Assembly (NCBI RefSeq): GCF_016342705.1
Contig: NZ_JAEINV010000004.1
Span: 1 to 64,000 of the forward strand
Reading direction: 5' to 3'
DNA: 64,000 bases
From: Lutibacter sp.
Lineage (GTDB): Bacteria > Bacteroidota > Bacteroidia > Flavobacteriales > Flavobacteriaceae
The notes under the pieces are model-generated. The model did not search any database and was not told the DNA's origin. It worked only from the letters and a program-made list of their open reading frames with translations. The number at the start of each line of letters is the position of its first letter. Within the stretch, counting starts at the first letter, position 1. This document shows, piece by piece, positions 31,368-39,490 of this stretch. Both the position numbers and the translations under genes were made by a program.

Positions 31368-33680
31368 TTAAAATGTTATGTTGGTTTTTATCACAGTGGC
31401 ATCATTTAAAACAAAAGGCATTGGCATCATCACTTCACTTCGTTGTTTCATTTTAATAAACGGATTTGACAATAAATCAAATTTAATTTCTAATACATCC
31501 ATATCAAACTTTTGTTGTTTCGCTACCAAAAACTCCAGTTCAATTAGTTCATGTTCTTGAGTTAAAAAGTAGCTCATAATAGTTCCATTTTTAACTTCAA
31601 AAGCCAATTTAGAAGTCGCATCTATTTTTAAAGCTTCATTATTTACTTTAAATGCTTTAAACTGAATTGGAGTTTTTGTAAGTAATTCCACTTTGTTTGC
31701 ATTTCTATTGCTTGAAATTTGCAAAACTATTTTTCTATTGTTTCCAATTAAAGTATCAGTAACAATGTTAATGGAAGGTTTTTGTAAATTTATAATTGGC
31801 GCTTTTGAATGTAATTGAATATTGGTTTTATACTTACTAGCCGAGGTGTTCGCATCATAACTTCCAATTGTTGGGTTTTTCCCTAAAAATTGTTCAGTAA
31901 ATTCATCAGTTTTTGAATTATAGCTTGCCCAAAAAGCTTCATTTTTAGCAGCGTCTAACACGTACAACATACTATTGGGCAATTTCCTTTCAGTACTATA
32001 TGATGAATTTATGGATGCTGAAATAAATGCCATTCCAGCAATTAACAAAAATAAATTACCTATATTTTTATTATTTCTATACGATTGAAAAATTGGAAGT
32101 AACAATCCTAAAATTAATATTGTAAATGCCGAACTTATCACCAACATTTTCAATCCCAAACCAACTGGAAACATAACTATAAAAGGTGAAAAAATAAACA
32201 ATATTGGAATGGTTAAAAAAGTAAAAAACAAGGTGTTATTTTTAGTGTTTGCCGAAAAAATATAAACAGCTAAAACAATTAAAGTTAAAATTACTGGAAT
32301 ACTAAAAAATCCTGCTCCTTGTAAATAAAAAACAATACCTCCGTTTATTAAAATCCAAAAAGTTAGTGGAGCTATTAATAAATCTTGAGTTTTTTCTTTT
32401 TTAAAAAAACGTTTATAAAACCAAAAGAAAATAGCGATGCTGAGCGCCACAAAAAAGACAATGTAATAAGATCCGTTGTAGGTGAATCCTTGTAAAATAT
32501 CTTGATATTTCGGATATATTTTTAGTAATAATTTCCATCCAAAAAAAGCAAGGAGTCCACTTGTAAATAATGACAGTTTAAAAGGAATAAATCCTTTAAT
32601 TACACCAGATAATGTCAGTTTTTTCTTTTGAAAACCAACAAATAGCAATGCAAAAAACACGATTAAGCAGCCGATAAATATGGGCATTACCCAAGAAAAT
32701 GGATAAAAAACCAATCCAAAATATGGAAAATTAAAATACACATCATCTTCATGTGCTTTTAATTGTGTTAAATCGATATTCGCAAAATAATTTAACCCTG
32801 CAATTAAATATGAAGCTTGGTGATTTAAAGATTGTAAATCCATTCGTTCAAAAGAATCTTGGGCTGTATGATAGTCAAAATGATCGCCGATAAAGGCAAA
32901 ATTAAATCCTTCAATATTTCCATCTTCTCTAAAAACAGTTAAATCGGTATCATTTGGCAACATTTTATAAATGCTGTACATAAATGAATTCCCGACTGGA
33001 AAAGCAGTATTGGCGTTTTTAAAAGCTTCCACCAACTTTTTATTTCCGCCATTCGTTTCCAACAATAAATAACTTGGCCCACCACTTCCTCTGGCTTCAA
33101 AATTTAAAACAACACCTACATCTTTTGCCCACGGATGATGATTTACAAAAGCATTGGCACCTAACAAACCTAATTCTTCCGCATCGGTAATACAAATAAT
33201 AATATCGTTTTTAGGAACTTCATTTTTAGCTAAAAAAGCGCGAATTCCTTCTAAAATAACCACTACGCCACTTCCTGCATCACTGGCGCCTAAAGATGAA
33301 TGTGGATTAGAATCATAATGTGATAATAACAACAATGCTTTCCCTTTTTCACTTCCATTAATCCGTGCTAAAATATTTCGAGTATTTGTGGCGGCTCTCC
33401 ATTTTTTGTTAACGGCTACTTGTTCTTGAATTTGAACCTGTAAGCCTAATTTTTCTAATGCTGAAACTATATAATTTCTAACCACAACGTGTTCTGTTGA
33501 ACCTGTATAATGCGGTTTTTTAGAAATTTCTTTTAAAAGAACCAATGCATTTTCTGTTGAAAACTCCGTTTCAACAGTTGATGTATAATTTTTGGAAGGC
33601 GTTTGAGCATAAAAACTATAATAAACGGTTGCCACTATAATTACGATAGAAAACAACTGAATGTATTTTTTTGAAAGCAT
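31368..33680 (-). CDS. M28-family zinc aminopeptidase with C-terminal membrane domain
   Basis: 770 residues. An N-terminal membrane anchor is followed by an M28 peptidase domain: metal ligands H121 and D134 (SHYDSNPHSSLGASDAGSG), the catalytic/ligand glutamates E168-E169 (TDAEELGLLGANAF), and a later HFDYHTAQD. Then come about eight to nine membrane segments (~310-560) and a C-terminal beta-rich domain. The layout resembles eukaryotic ER metallopeptidase 1 (Fxna) and its Bacteroidota relatives. The active site faces the periplasm. Gap of 22 bases to the Zn-ribbon gene upstream and 2 to DUF2891 downstream. Confidence 0.88.
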   Translation of the reverse strand: MLSKKYIQLFSIVIIVATVYYSFYAQTPSKNYTSTVETEFSTENALVLLKEISKKPHYTGSTEHVVVRNYIVSALEKLGLQVQIQEQVAVNKKWRAATNTRNILARINGSEKGKALLLLSHYDSNPHSSLGASDAGSGVVVILEGIRAFLAKNEVPKNDIIICITDAEELGLLGANAFVNHHPWAKDVGVVLNFEARGSGGPSYLLLETNGGNKKLVEAFKNANTAFPVGNSFMYSIYKMLPNDTDLTVFREDGNIEGFNFAFIGDHFDYHTAQDSFERMDLQSLNHQASYLIAGLNYFANIDLTQLKAHEDDVYFNFPYFGLVFYPFSWVMPIFIGCLIVFFALLFVGFQKKKLTLSGVIKGFIPFKLSLFTSGLLAFFGWKLLLKIYPKYQDILQGFTYNGSYYIVFFVALSIAIFFWFYKRFFKKEKTQDLLIAPLTFWILINGGIVFYLQGAGFFSIPVILTLIVLAVYIFSANTKNNTLFFTFLTIPILFIFSPFIVMFPVGLGLKMLVISSAFTILILGLLLPIFQSYRNNKNIGNLFLLIAGMAFISASINSSYSTERKLPNSMLYVLDAAKNEAFWASYNSKTDEFTEQFLGKNPTIGSYDANTSASKYKTNIQLHSKAPIINLQKPSINIVTDTLIGNNRKIVLQISSNRNANKVELLTKTPIQFKAFKVNNEALKIDATSKLAFEVKNGTIMSYFLTQEHELIELEFLVAKQQKFDMDVLEIKFDLLSNPFIKMKQRSEVMMPMPFVLNDATVIKTNITF

Positions 33681-33702
33681 TCTTTATAAAATTAAGTGCT
33701 AA

Positions 33703-34083
33703 TTATTCGCTTTTTATCAATAAATAATAATCGTTTTCCAACGGTAAATACCCTTGATCGTAAATATAATAATAGGTGTTTCCTGTTTTTGTGGTGTAAA
33801 TAGCTGTAAAATAACTAAAATCAAAATTACCATCTAATAATTTAGTTCTGGTGACTTTAGTTTTTCCTGAAATATTTAACTCACTCAGTAATTTATGATT
33901 TTTCCGAAGGCGGTTATTTACATTTCTAATTAAATTTTTACTCTCTTTGTTTACTTTGTTATTATAAGAATTTCTACAATAATCTGAACAAAATTTTTTG
34001 TCAACCCTTCCATTTAAAGGTTCACCACATTCTAAGCACTTTTTTTTCATAGCTTTTTTTAGTTCTTTTTTTTTAATCATCAA
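33703..34083 (-). CDS. Zinc-ribbon protein (DUF2116-like)
   Basis: 126 residues from 34083, or 115 from a second ATG at 34050. A four-cysteine zinc ribbon stands near the N-terminus (CLECGEPLNGRVDKKFCSDYC), followed by a basic helix (NKVNKESKNLIRNVNNRLRKNHK) and a small beta-rich C-terminal part with YTTKTGNTYYYIYDQGYLPL. Likely nucleic-acid or protein binding; function unknown. The longer form overlaps the upstream HNH gene by 11 bases, indicating translational coupling. Confidence 0.75.
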   Translation of the reverse strand: MMIKKKELKKAMKKKCLECGEPLNGRVDKKFCSDYCRNSYNNKVNKESKNLIRNVNNRLRKNHKLLSELNISGKTKVTRTKLLDGNFDFSYFTAIYTTKTGNTYYYIYDQGYLPLENDYYLLIKSE

Positions 34084-34630
34084 TGTTTACATTTCCCCAA
34101 TTTTCGCCAGATTTTATTCTGTACAATTGCATTTCCGAAATTCCAAATTGCTTGGCTATTAAACGCATTCTAGTTTTTCGGTTGGGATCTAATATTTTCT
34201 TTTTTATCATTCTAACTCTACCTTCGGTTAATTTAGAATAGGTGCGTTTTCCTAGCTTTTTTTCATGAACCGGATTCTTTTTATTATGTTCATTTAATTC
34301 GATTCTGTTTACCCATTGTAAATTTTTGGCCCTATTATTCAACTTATCAAAATCTAAATGAATCACAAAATTTTGATCTGAACGTTTTTTGCAATAAATT
34401 TCTGCAACCACTCTATGAATATAACTGGAGGACGTATTTTTACTTCCCTTTTTTCGAATCCAAAAGGAATCATACCCGCCAATTAATGATGTTTTAGATA
34501 AACTCCAAGTTTCCTCACCTACTTTTCTTCGCTGAACTCTTCCGTAATCAGAAATCATTAACTCATCTTCCTCTCTCCATTTTTCATTAAAATAAGGAGT
34601 CCAGGTTTCCTGTCTAAAATTAACAATCAT
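34073..34630 (-). CDS. NUMOD4/HNH endonuclease-like protein with C-terminal helix-turn-helix
   Basis: 185 residues from ATG 34630. The track's ATG at 34660 lies inside the predicted -7 element, so the later start is preferred. Domains: NUMOD4 (ETWTPYFNE...LMISDYGRVQRR), an HNH-like core (YIHRVVAEIY ... VIHLDFDKLNNRAKNLQWV, keeping His, Asp and the two Asn), and a DNA-binding repeat (IAKQFGISEMQLYRIKSGENWG). These are hallmarks of phage/intron homing nucleases, but such stand-alone copies also occur in Flavobacteriia chromosomes. It heads the operon with the Zn-ribbon gene and diverges from ssb. Confidence 0.8.
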   Translation of the reverse strand: MIVNFRQETWTPYFNEKWREEDELMISDYGRVQRRKVGEETWSLSKTSLIGGYDSFWIRKKGSKNTSSSYIHRVVAEIYCKKRSDQNFVIHLDFDKLNNRAKNLQWVNRIELNEHNKKNPVHEKKLGKRTYSKLTEGRVRMIKKKILDPNRKTRMRLIAKQFGISEMQLYRIKSGENWGNVNIDD

Positions 34631-34657
34631 AAGTATCTCATTTAGTATGTAGTTACT

Positions 34658-34686
34658 CAAATATACAAAAAATTATCCGTTTACAA
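34658..34686 (-). promoter_or_regulatory. Promoter of the HNH/Zn-ribbon operon
   Basis: On the minus strand TTG (34686-34684), an 18-base spacer and TATATTTG (34665-34658) match the consensus fully. This places the transcription start near 34650 and argues for the start codon at 34630. Confidence 0.55.
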
Positions 34687-34720
34687 ACGACTACAAACAT
34701 TTACATACGAAAGTAAACAT
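34682..34720. repeat. Array of about four degenerate 10-bp direct repeats in the HNH-ssb intergenic region
   Basis: TACAAACGAC, TACAAACATT, TACATACGAA and a final more divergent GTAAACATA follow each other at a 10-base period, one helical turn. The first unit overlaps the -33 element of the HNH operon promoter, a position suited to regulation of that operon or of divergent ssb. Confidence 0.55.
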
Positions 34721-34808
34721 ATAACAACCGAATATCAGTATTTATTCACCCCATATTTGCATTGTTGAATTGAACGGATGATATTCAGCCTATTAAAAAC
34801 CTTATCTT

Positions 34809-35144
34809 ATGAATACGTTAAGAAACAAAGTACAATTAATTGGAAACTTAGGAAACAAACCAGAACTAATTACTTTAGAATCTGGAAAAAAATTAGCAAA
34901 ATTTTCAATCGCTACAAATGAAACCTATAAAAACGCACAAGGCGAAAAAGTAACAGAAACGCAATGGCACAATGTGGTTGCCTGGAACAAAACTGCAGAA
35001 ATAGCAATACAACATTTAGAAAAAGGAAGAGAGATTGCCATAGAAGGTAAATTAACAACCCGAAGTTATGATGATGTAAACGGTGTAAAAAAATACATTA
35101 CAGAAATTATAGCGAATGAATTATTACTTTTAGGAAACAAATAA
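34809..35144 (+). CDS. ssb: Short single-stranded DNA-binding protein without acidic tail
   Basis: 111 residues consisting only of an OB fold: VQLIGNLGNKPEL, KLAKFSIATNETYKN, TQWHNVVAWNKTAEIAIQHLEKG and IEGKLTTRSYDD. The typical C-terminal tail with the acidic DDDIPF tip that recruits other replication and repair proteins is absent; the chain stops at LLLLGNK. It is therefore probably a second, specialised SSB, not the main replicative one. No full-consensus promoter was found; CATATTTG at 34752 has one mismatch. Confidence 0.88.
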   Translation: MNTLRNKVQLIGNLGNKPELITLESGKKLAKFSIATNETYKNAQGEKVTETQWHNVVAWNKTAEIAIQHLEKGREIAIEGKLTTRSYDDVNGVKKYITEIIANELLLLGNK

Positions 35145-35168
35145 ACTAAAAATTGCTGTGAAAAAATG

Positions 35169-35196
35169 AAAAGAGCACATAACGGTGCTCTTTTCT
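35169..35196 (+). terminator. Rho-independent terminator of ssb
   Basis: AAAAGAGCAC, loop ataacg, GTGCTCTTTT: a perfect 10-bp stem, starting 24 bases after the ssb stop. Confidence 0.85.
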
Positions 35197-35555
35197 TATA
35201 TAACATATGTAGCTTAAAATTAAGTAAATTCCTCTTTTTTAGGTAAAAAAAAAAACTATAAGCCTCTTGAAAAAAAAATTATTTTTTTAACATAAATTTG
35301 AAAAAAAATTGAAAATCTGACAATAATAAAAAGGAAAACAGTGAGAATAACATAATAATAATGCAATTAAACATAAATATTTCGTAAACAAACAATAAAA
35401 TACTACCCAAATTTCACTTAAATAACAATATTAACCGGAACATTAAAGCAAAGAATTTTAATCCTAACTAATTATTTTTTAATGTTTTATATTATAATAA
35501 TAGAAAATATTACTATTTTAGCAGTAAAAATTAAGGAGTTTTACTAATTCAAATA
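35197..35555. other. Long AT-rich upstream region of the coiled-coil lipoprotein gene
   Basis: About 360 bases without a gene. Very AT-rich, with several A-runs (such as around 35250 and 35270) that could bend DNA. I looked for inverted-repeat arms that would allow promoter inversion, as known for BT1927 in Bacteroides, and saw none by eye. Confidence 0.4.
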
Positions 35556-35586
35556 TTGCATAATAAAAATTATATGTGTAGTTTTG
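35556..35586 (+). promoter_or_regulatory. Promoter of the coiled-coil lipoprotein/beta-barrel operon
   Basis: TTG (35556-35558), 20-base spacer, TAGTTTTG (35579-35586): full consensus match. The predicted leader is about 65 bases and AT-rich. Confidence 0.6.
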
Positions 35587-35658
35587 TTCCCTAATTGTAA
35601 TAACACAAGTTTATTAACCTATTTAAATTTTAAAGAATATTAATTAAAAAGTTACAAA

Positions 35659-38121
35659 ATGAAACATTTAAAAAAATTGTCGGTAGTTCTGATGATGACT
35701 ACCCTATTCAGTGTGAGCTTTACGTCTTGTATAGACAATGAAGTCTCTCCAATTGTAGAAGCTATTTACGAAGCTCAAGCCGATTTAATTGCTGCGCAAA
35801 CTGCAGTACAAAATGCTGAAGCATCTTTATTAGCTGCTCAAGCACAAGCAGAACAAGCGCAAGCTGCTTACTTAGAAGCGCAAGCTCAAGTAGCATTAGC
35901 AAACGCAGCATCTATTGATGCAGGTACTGCTAACCAATTAGAACAAACAGCATACAATGCTTTAGTTCACGAACAACAATTATTGTCTTTAGTTGCTCAA
36001 ACAACTGCTAACGTTGCTGCAACTGAAAATGCTGCTGCAATTGCTCAAGCTAATTTTGACATTCAAATGGCAAATTTAATGGCTCAATTAGAATCAGCTG
36101 GTGCTCAATTAGCTACTCAGTATGCATATGCTTATGCAAGTGCAATGAATACTGCTAATAGCATTTTATCTGATAAATTATCTGTTGAAACTCAATTAGC
36201 TGCTGCTAACTTGTTCCAAACTTGGGATGGTAGTAACTATGTTTCTCAAGCTTATTATTTAGCTCAAATGGAAGGCGCTGTTACTAATGCTGAAGCAAAC
36301 AAAGCAAGTATTGAAGCTGCAATAGCTGATATGGAAGCTTACATTGCTAACCCTTCTACTCCAGAAGCTATGGTTGCTGCTTTAGAAGCTACTAGTGCTG
36401 ATTTACAAGCACAATTAGATGCTTTAGCTATTTCTATGCAAGAGCAATACAACAAAATCATGGCTATCTATGATGAAAACGGCGTTAGAAATGAAGTTGT
36501 TGACAGATATATGGAAGCTTTAAACGATTTAGAAGATGCTCAAGCTGACAAAACTGATCGTGAAGATTGGATTGAGTCTGCTAATGACAATATCGCTTTA
36601 TGGGAAACTCAATTAGCTGATTATCCTGCTGCTTTAGCTGGCTTTGAAACTGCTGTTGCTGACGCTGAGGCTGCTGTAACTGCTGCTGAAGACGCTTTAG
36701 AAGCTGCAAACGAAGCAAAATGGGCTTCTGATGATGTATTAGCTGATGCTAACACTGCTTTAACTGAAGCGCAAGATGCTTTAGATGCTTTAAACCTTGA
36801 ATTAACTGGTTTAAATACCTCATACCAAGATGCTATTCAAGATTTAGCTGACGAAACTGCTCTTTACGCAGCTGGTTTACCAGGTGTTACTGCTGCTTTA
36901 GCAAGTGCTGAGGGTGATTTAACTGCTGCAGAAGCTGATTTAGCTGCTGCTCAAGCTGATTACGATGCTAAAAAAGCTGCTTTTGAAGCTGACCCAACTG
37001 GATTTGTATGGACAGGTGGTACAAATGGAGCTGTTGGTTTACACGCTGATGCTGTAACTGCAACTGATTCTTACAGAAATTATGATGATACTGCATCTAC
37101 AATGTCTGCATTATCCTTAACTAATAATGGTGGTACTGATGAAACAGGAAACTATACAACTTATGCTGCTTATGCTGCTGATGCTCCAACTTTAGGGTAT
37201 GATTCTTTCTACAATGTAGGTGGTGATGACGTTCCTGCTGGAACTAAAGCTGACCGTTTAGAACTTGCTGCAGATGTGTTAACTCTTGCAATTGATGCTA
37301 TTGCACCATTAGAAACTGCTGTTGCTGATGCTCAAGATGACGTTGATAACTTTGGAGATGATTTAGATGCTGCTCAGTTAGTTTATGATCACCAAAAAGA
37401 TTTATATGAAAATCAATTAGCACTAGTTGCCGCTGCTGAGGGTGTAGTTGACGCTGCACAAGACGCTGTAGATGCTGCTGTAATTGTTAATGACGATGCT
37501 ATTGAAGCTGTAGCTGATGCAGACAATGCATTAACTGATGCTGAAGCTGATTTAGTAGATGCTGAAGATGACTTAGCTGCTTTTGAAGCTACAACTGAAG
37601 AAGATATCCAAGGATGGATTGATGAAGCTAACGATGATATCGCTGATTGGACAACAGAAATTGCTGCTATCCAACCTATTATTGATGCTAAACAAGCTGT
37701 AGTTGATGGTTTACAAGCTGAATACGATGAGTATGTTGCTAACACTGGATTCTTAAGTTCATTATATGCTGACTTACACGCTGAAATTATTGCTGAATGG
37801 CAAGCTTATTGGGCTATGGAGCAACAAGAAACTGCTTTAAACAACCAATTAGACTTAAATGATGACTTAATTAGCGCTTACGGATCAGTAGATGATTTAG
37901 CTACTATGTTGTCTGACTTACAAGATGATTTAACTGATGCTATTTACGACATCGAAGTTGCTGAACAAGCTTTAGCTACTGCACAAGCTGATGCTAATGC
38001 TGATGTTGCTTACATTGCTTACTTAGAAGCTAAAATTGCTACTTTAACTGCAAGACACGCAAATGCTATGGCAATTGCTGCTAAATACAAAGCATTAATG
38101 GATGCTGCTTTAGCAAGCTAA
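35659..38121 (+). CDS. Alanine-rich coiled-coil surface lipoprotein, S-layer-like candidate
   Basis: 820 residues. Lipoprotein signal ends at C24 (VSFTSC-IDNEVSP); the acidic residues just after the cysteine could favour surface export. Nearly all the rest is alanine-, aspartate- and glutamine-rich heptad sequence (AQADLIAAQTAVQNAEASLL), expected to form long coiled coils, broken by one globular, glycine/tyrosine-rich insert at about residues 445-530 (FVWTGGTNGAVGLHADAV). Codon use is biased to GCT and GAT, as in highly expressed genes. The next gene is a BT1926-type barrel, the partner of the Bacteroides surface-layer protein BT1927, which suggests an abundant surface-layer or spacer role. 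Exact family not confirmed. Confidence 0.7.
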   Translation: MKHLKKLSVVLMMTTLFSVSFTSCIDNEVSPIVEAIYEAQADLIAAQTAVQNAEASLLAAQAQAEQAQAAYLEAQAQVALANAASIDAGTANQLEQTAYNALVHEQQLLSLVAQTTANVAATENAAAIAQANFDIQMANLMAQLESAGAQLATQYAYAYASAMNTANSILSDKLSVETQLAAANLFQTWDGSNYVSQAYYLAQMEGAVTNAEANKASIEAAIADMEAYIANPSTPEAMVAALEATSADLQAQLDALAISMQEQYNKIMAIYDENGVRNEVVDRYMEALNDLEDAQADKTDREDWIESANDNIALWETQLADYPAALAGFETAVADAEAAVTAAEDALEAANEAKWASDDVLADANTALTEAQDALDALNLELTGLNTSYQDAIQDLADETALYAAGLPGVTAALASAEGDLTAAEADLAAAQADYDAKKAAFEADPTGFVWTGGTNGAVGLHADAVTATDSYRNYDDTASTMSALSLTNNGGTDETGNYTTYAAYAADAPTLGYDSFYNVGGDDVPAGTKADRLELAADVLTLAIDAIAPLETAVADAQDDVDNFGDDLDAAQLVYDHQKDLYENQLALVAAAEGVVDAAQDAVDAAVIVNDDAIEAVADADNALTDAEADLVDAEDDLAAFEATTEEDIQGWIDEANDDIADWTTEIAAIQPIIDAKQAVVDGLQAEYDEYVANTGFLSSLYADLHAEIIAEWQAYWAMEQQETALNNQLDLNDDLISAYGSVDDLATMLSDLQDDLTDAIYDIEVAEQALATAQADANADVAYIAYLEAKIATLTARHANAMAIAAKYKALMDAALAS

Positions 38122-38143
38122 TAAATTCTTTAGGAAACTAAAA

Positions 38144-38172
38144 AAAGGGCTGCACAACAGCAGCCCTTTATT
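38144..38172 (+). terminator. Terminator-like hairpin between the coiled-coil gene and the barrel gene
   Basis: AAAGGGCTGC, loop acaaca, GCAGCCCTTT: a perfect 10-bp stem, followed by only a short T run and A-rich sequence. Placed in the 85-bp gap, it could act as a partial terminator or 3'-end stabiliser, yielding more lipoprotein than barrel mRNA. Confidence 0.65.
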
Positions 38173-38206
38173 AAACAAAATAAGAACTCTTAAAGAACTA
38201 AAACAT

Positions 38207-39025
38207 ATGAAAAAATATTTAATTTTATGCTTTATTTTTGCCTTATCGCTAACAAGCGTTAATGCTCAAGATAAAGATTCAGACCACGTTTGTAAGGATG
38301 CTTGTTGCGCTGTGAGTACTTTCGCACCACAAAAAGGAGATTTTACAGCCGCTATGGTTTTTGGACGAGGAGCATATCTAAATGGTGGTTTAGTTGTACC
38401 TAATTCTTATCCAAGTACTGTTGATGGAACGTCACCTTACGATAATACCGTAAGTGCTAACAGCAATAGTATTACAAATATGATAGGAGCAGAAGGTAGA
38501 TATTACGTTGGAAACAGATTCGCTCTTACCCTTAGTGGTGGTGCAATTATGCGTAATACTCCTGCTGTATTAGCAATTCCTGGAGTACCAAACTCAAGTG
38601 TACCAGCATATGCTGCCGTTGATTCTTCTGAAGAAATTGACGTTACAGCTACTATTGGTGGACAATGGTTATTTAAAACAAAAAATGATAGATTATTTCC
38701 TTACTTAGGATTTGCTTTACCATTTGATTATGCAAGACAATCTTTGTATGATCCAACAATAACTGTTGATAACTTAGGAAATGTTACTATTACTGACTTA
38801 GGTGCTCGTCACGCAGATATTACCGCATTTGGTGTACAAGCTGTTGCTGGTGTTGATTATTATATTGCTAAAGATGTATTTCTTGGCTTTGATATTAAAC
38901 CAGTATCATACACTTATGCTGTTAGTGTAAAAACACCAGGTCCAGGGTTAATGAACCTTGAATCTGAAAATAATACTGTTTCTTTCTTTGCTCAATTTTC
39001 TTTCAAACTTGGGTTTAAATTCTAA
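38207..39025 (+). CDS. BT1926-family outer-membrane beta-barrel protein
   Basis: 272 residues. Signal peptide (MKKYLILCFIFALSLTSVNAQ), a short Cys-containing stretch (HVCKDACCAVS), then the stretch I associate with this family: KGDFTAAMVFGRGAYL and NSITNMIGAEGRYYVG, followed by alternating amphipathic strands and a terminal aromatic residue (FKLGFKF), as in outer-membrane barrels. Probably 8-12 strands. In Bacteroides thetaiotaomicron the homologue is encoded with surface-layer protein BT1927; here it follows the coiled-coil lipoprotein, so it may export or anchor it (inference). Confidence 0.78.
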   Translation: MKKYLILCFIFALSLTSVNAQDKDSDHVCKDACCAVSTFAPQKGDFTAAMVFGRGAYLNGGLVVPNSYPSTVDGTSPYDNTVSANSNSITNMIGAEGRYYVGNRFALTLSGGAIMRNTPAVLAIPGVPNSSVPAYAAVDSSEEIDVTATIGGQWLFKTKNDRLFPYLGFALPFDYARQSLYDPTITVDNLGNVTITDLGARHADITAFGVQAVAGVDYYIAKDVFLGFDIKPVSYTYAVSVKTPGPGLMNLESENNTVSFFAQFSFKLGFKF

Positions 39026-39055
39026 CTTGTAGATTATTATAAGAAACTATTAAAG

Positions 39056-39084
39056 AGAGGCTATTTTAAATAGCCTCTTTTTTT
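39056..39084 (+). terminator. Rho-independent terminator of the lipoprotein/barrel operon
   Basis: AGAGGCTATTT and AAATAGCCTCT form a near-continuous stem (39056-39078), followed by a run of T residues. Confidence 0.9.
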
Positions 39085-39250
39085 ATGCCTTAAAATTAGT
39101 TAAATTACTCGTACTTTATTAAAGGTCTACATTTTTTGAAGTTCATTCAAATCTTCTGCTCCACTAGAAACTATTTAAAAAGATAGCGATCCTATTCCAA
39201 TAAAATTTAAATGTTCTATAAATTATTGGTACTTAAATAGTATCGTTAAA

Positions 39251-39375
39251 AACTCCTTAGCTAATTTATAAAACTGCTTAGCAATATTCTAAAACTGCTT
39301 AGCTATTTTACCAAACTCCTTAGCAATATTTCATAACTACTTAGCTAATTCATAACATTGCTTCGTAATTGCGCC
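39251..39375. repeat. Intergenic 21-bp tandem repeat (five regular units plus one degenerate)
   Basis: Units begin at 39251, 39272, 39293, 39314 and 39335, exactly 21 bases apart, with consensus AACTnCTTAGCnAT; a sixth shifted unit starts near 39354. Read on the minus strand each unit encodes a heptad like NIAKQFx (KIAKQF, NIAKEF, KLAKEF), but stops interrupt the frame. The array lies in a 405-bp gap between the barrel-operon terminator and the 3' end of tex; the rest of the gap shows no intact ORF. Confidence 0.85.
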
Positions 39376-39490
39376 ATTGTTATTGTTTTCCACCAAAATA
39401 CCACTCTTGTAAGCTTGAACACATTAAAGGTTCACAAACCCACCAACCTGAATATCCCTTATTTACAGTCCATCAGCATACCAAAACACG

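Noticed and set aside
34073-34660. Active homing endonuclease in a mobile intron
   Set aside because: The domains fit, but the gene is in an ordinary operon with its own promoter, not within an intron or intein, and no interrupted host gene is seen.
35197-35660. Invertible promoter like that of BT1927
   Set aside because: No pair of inverted arms flanking the promoter was found by eye and no invertase gene is nearby.
39251-39375. CRISPR array
   Set aside because: The units are contiguous 21-mers with no spacers, and no cas genes are present.
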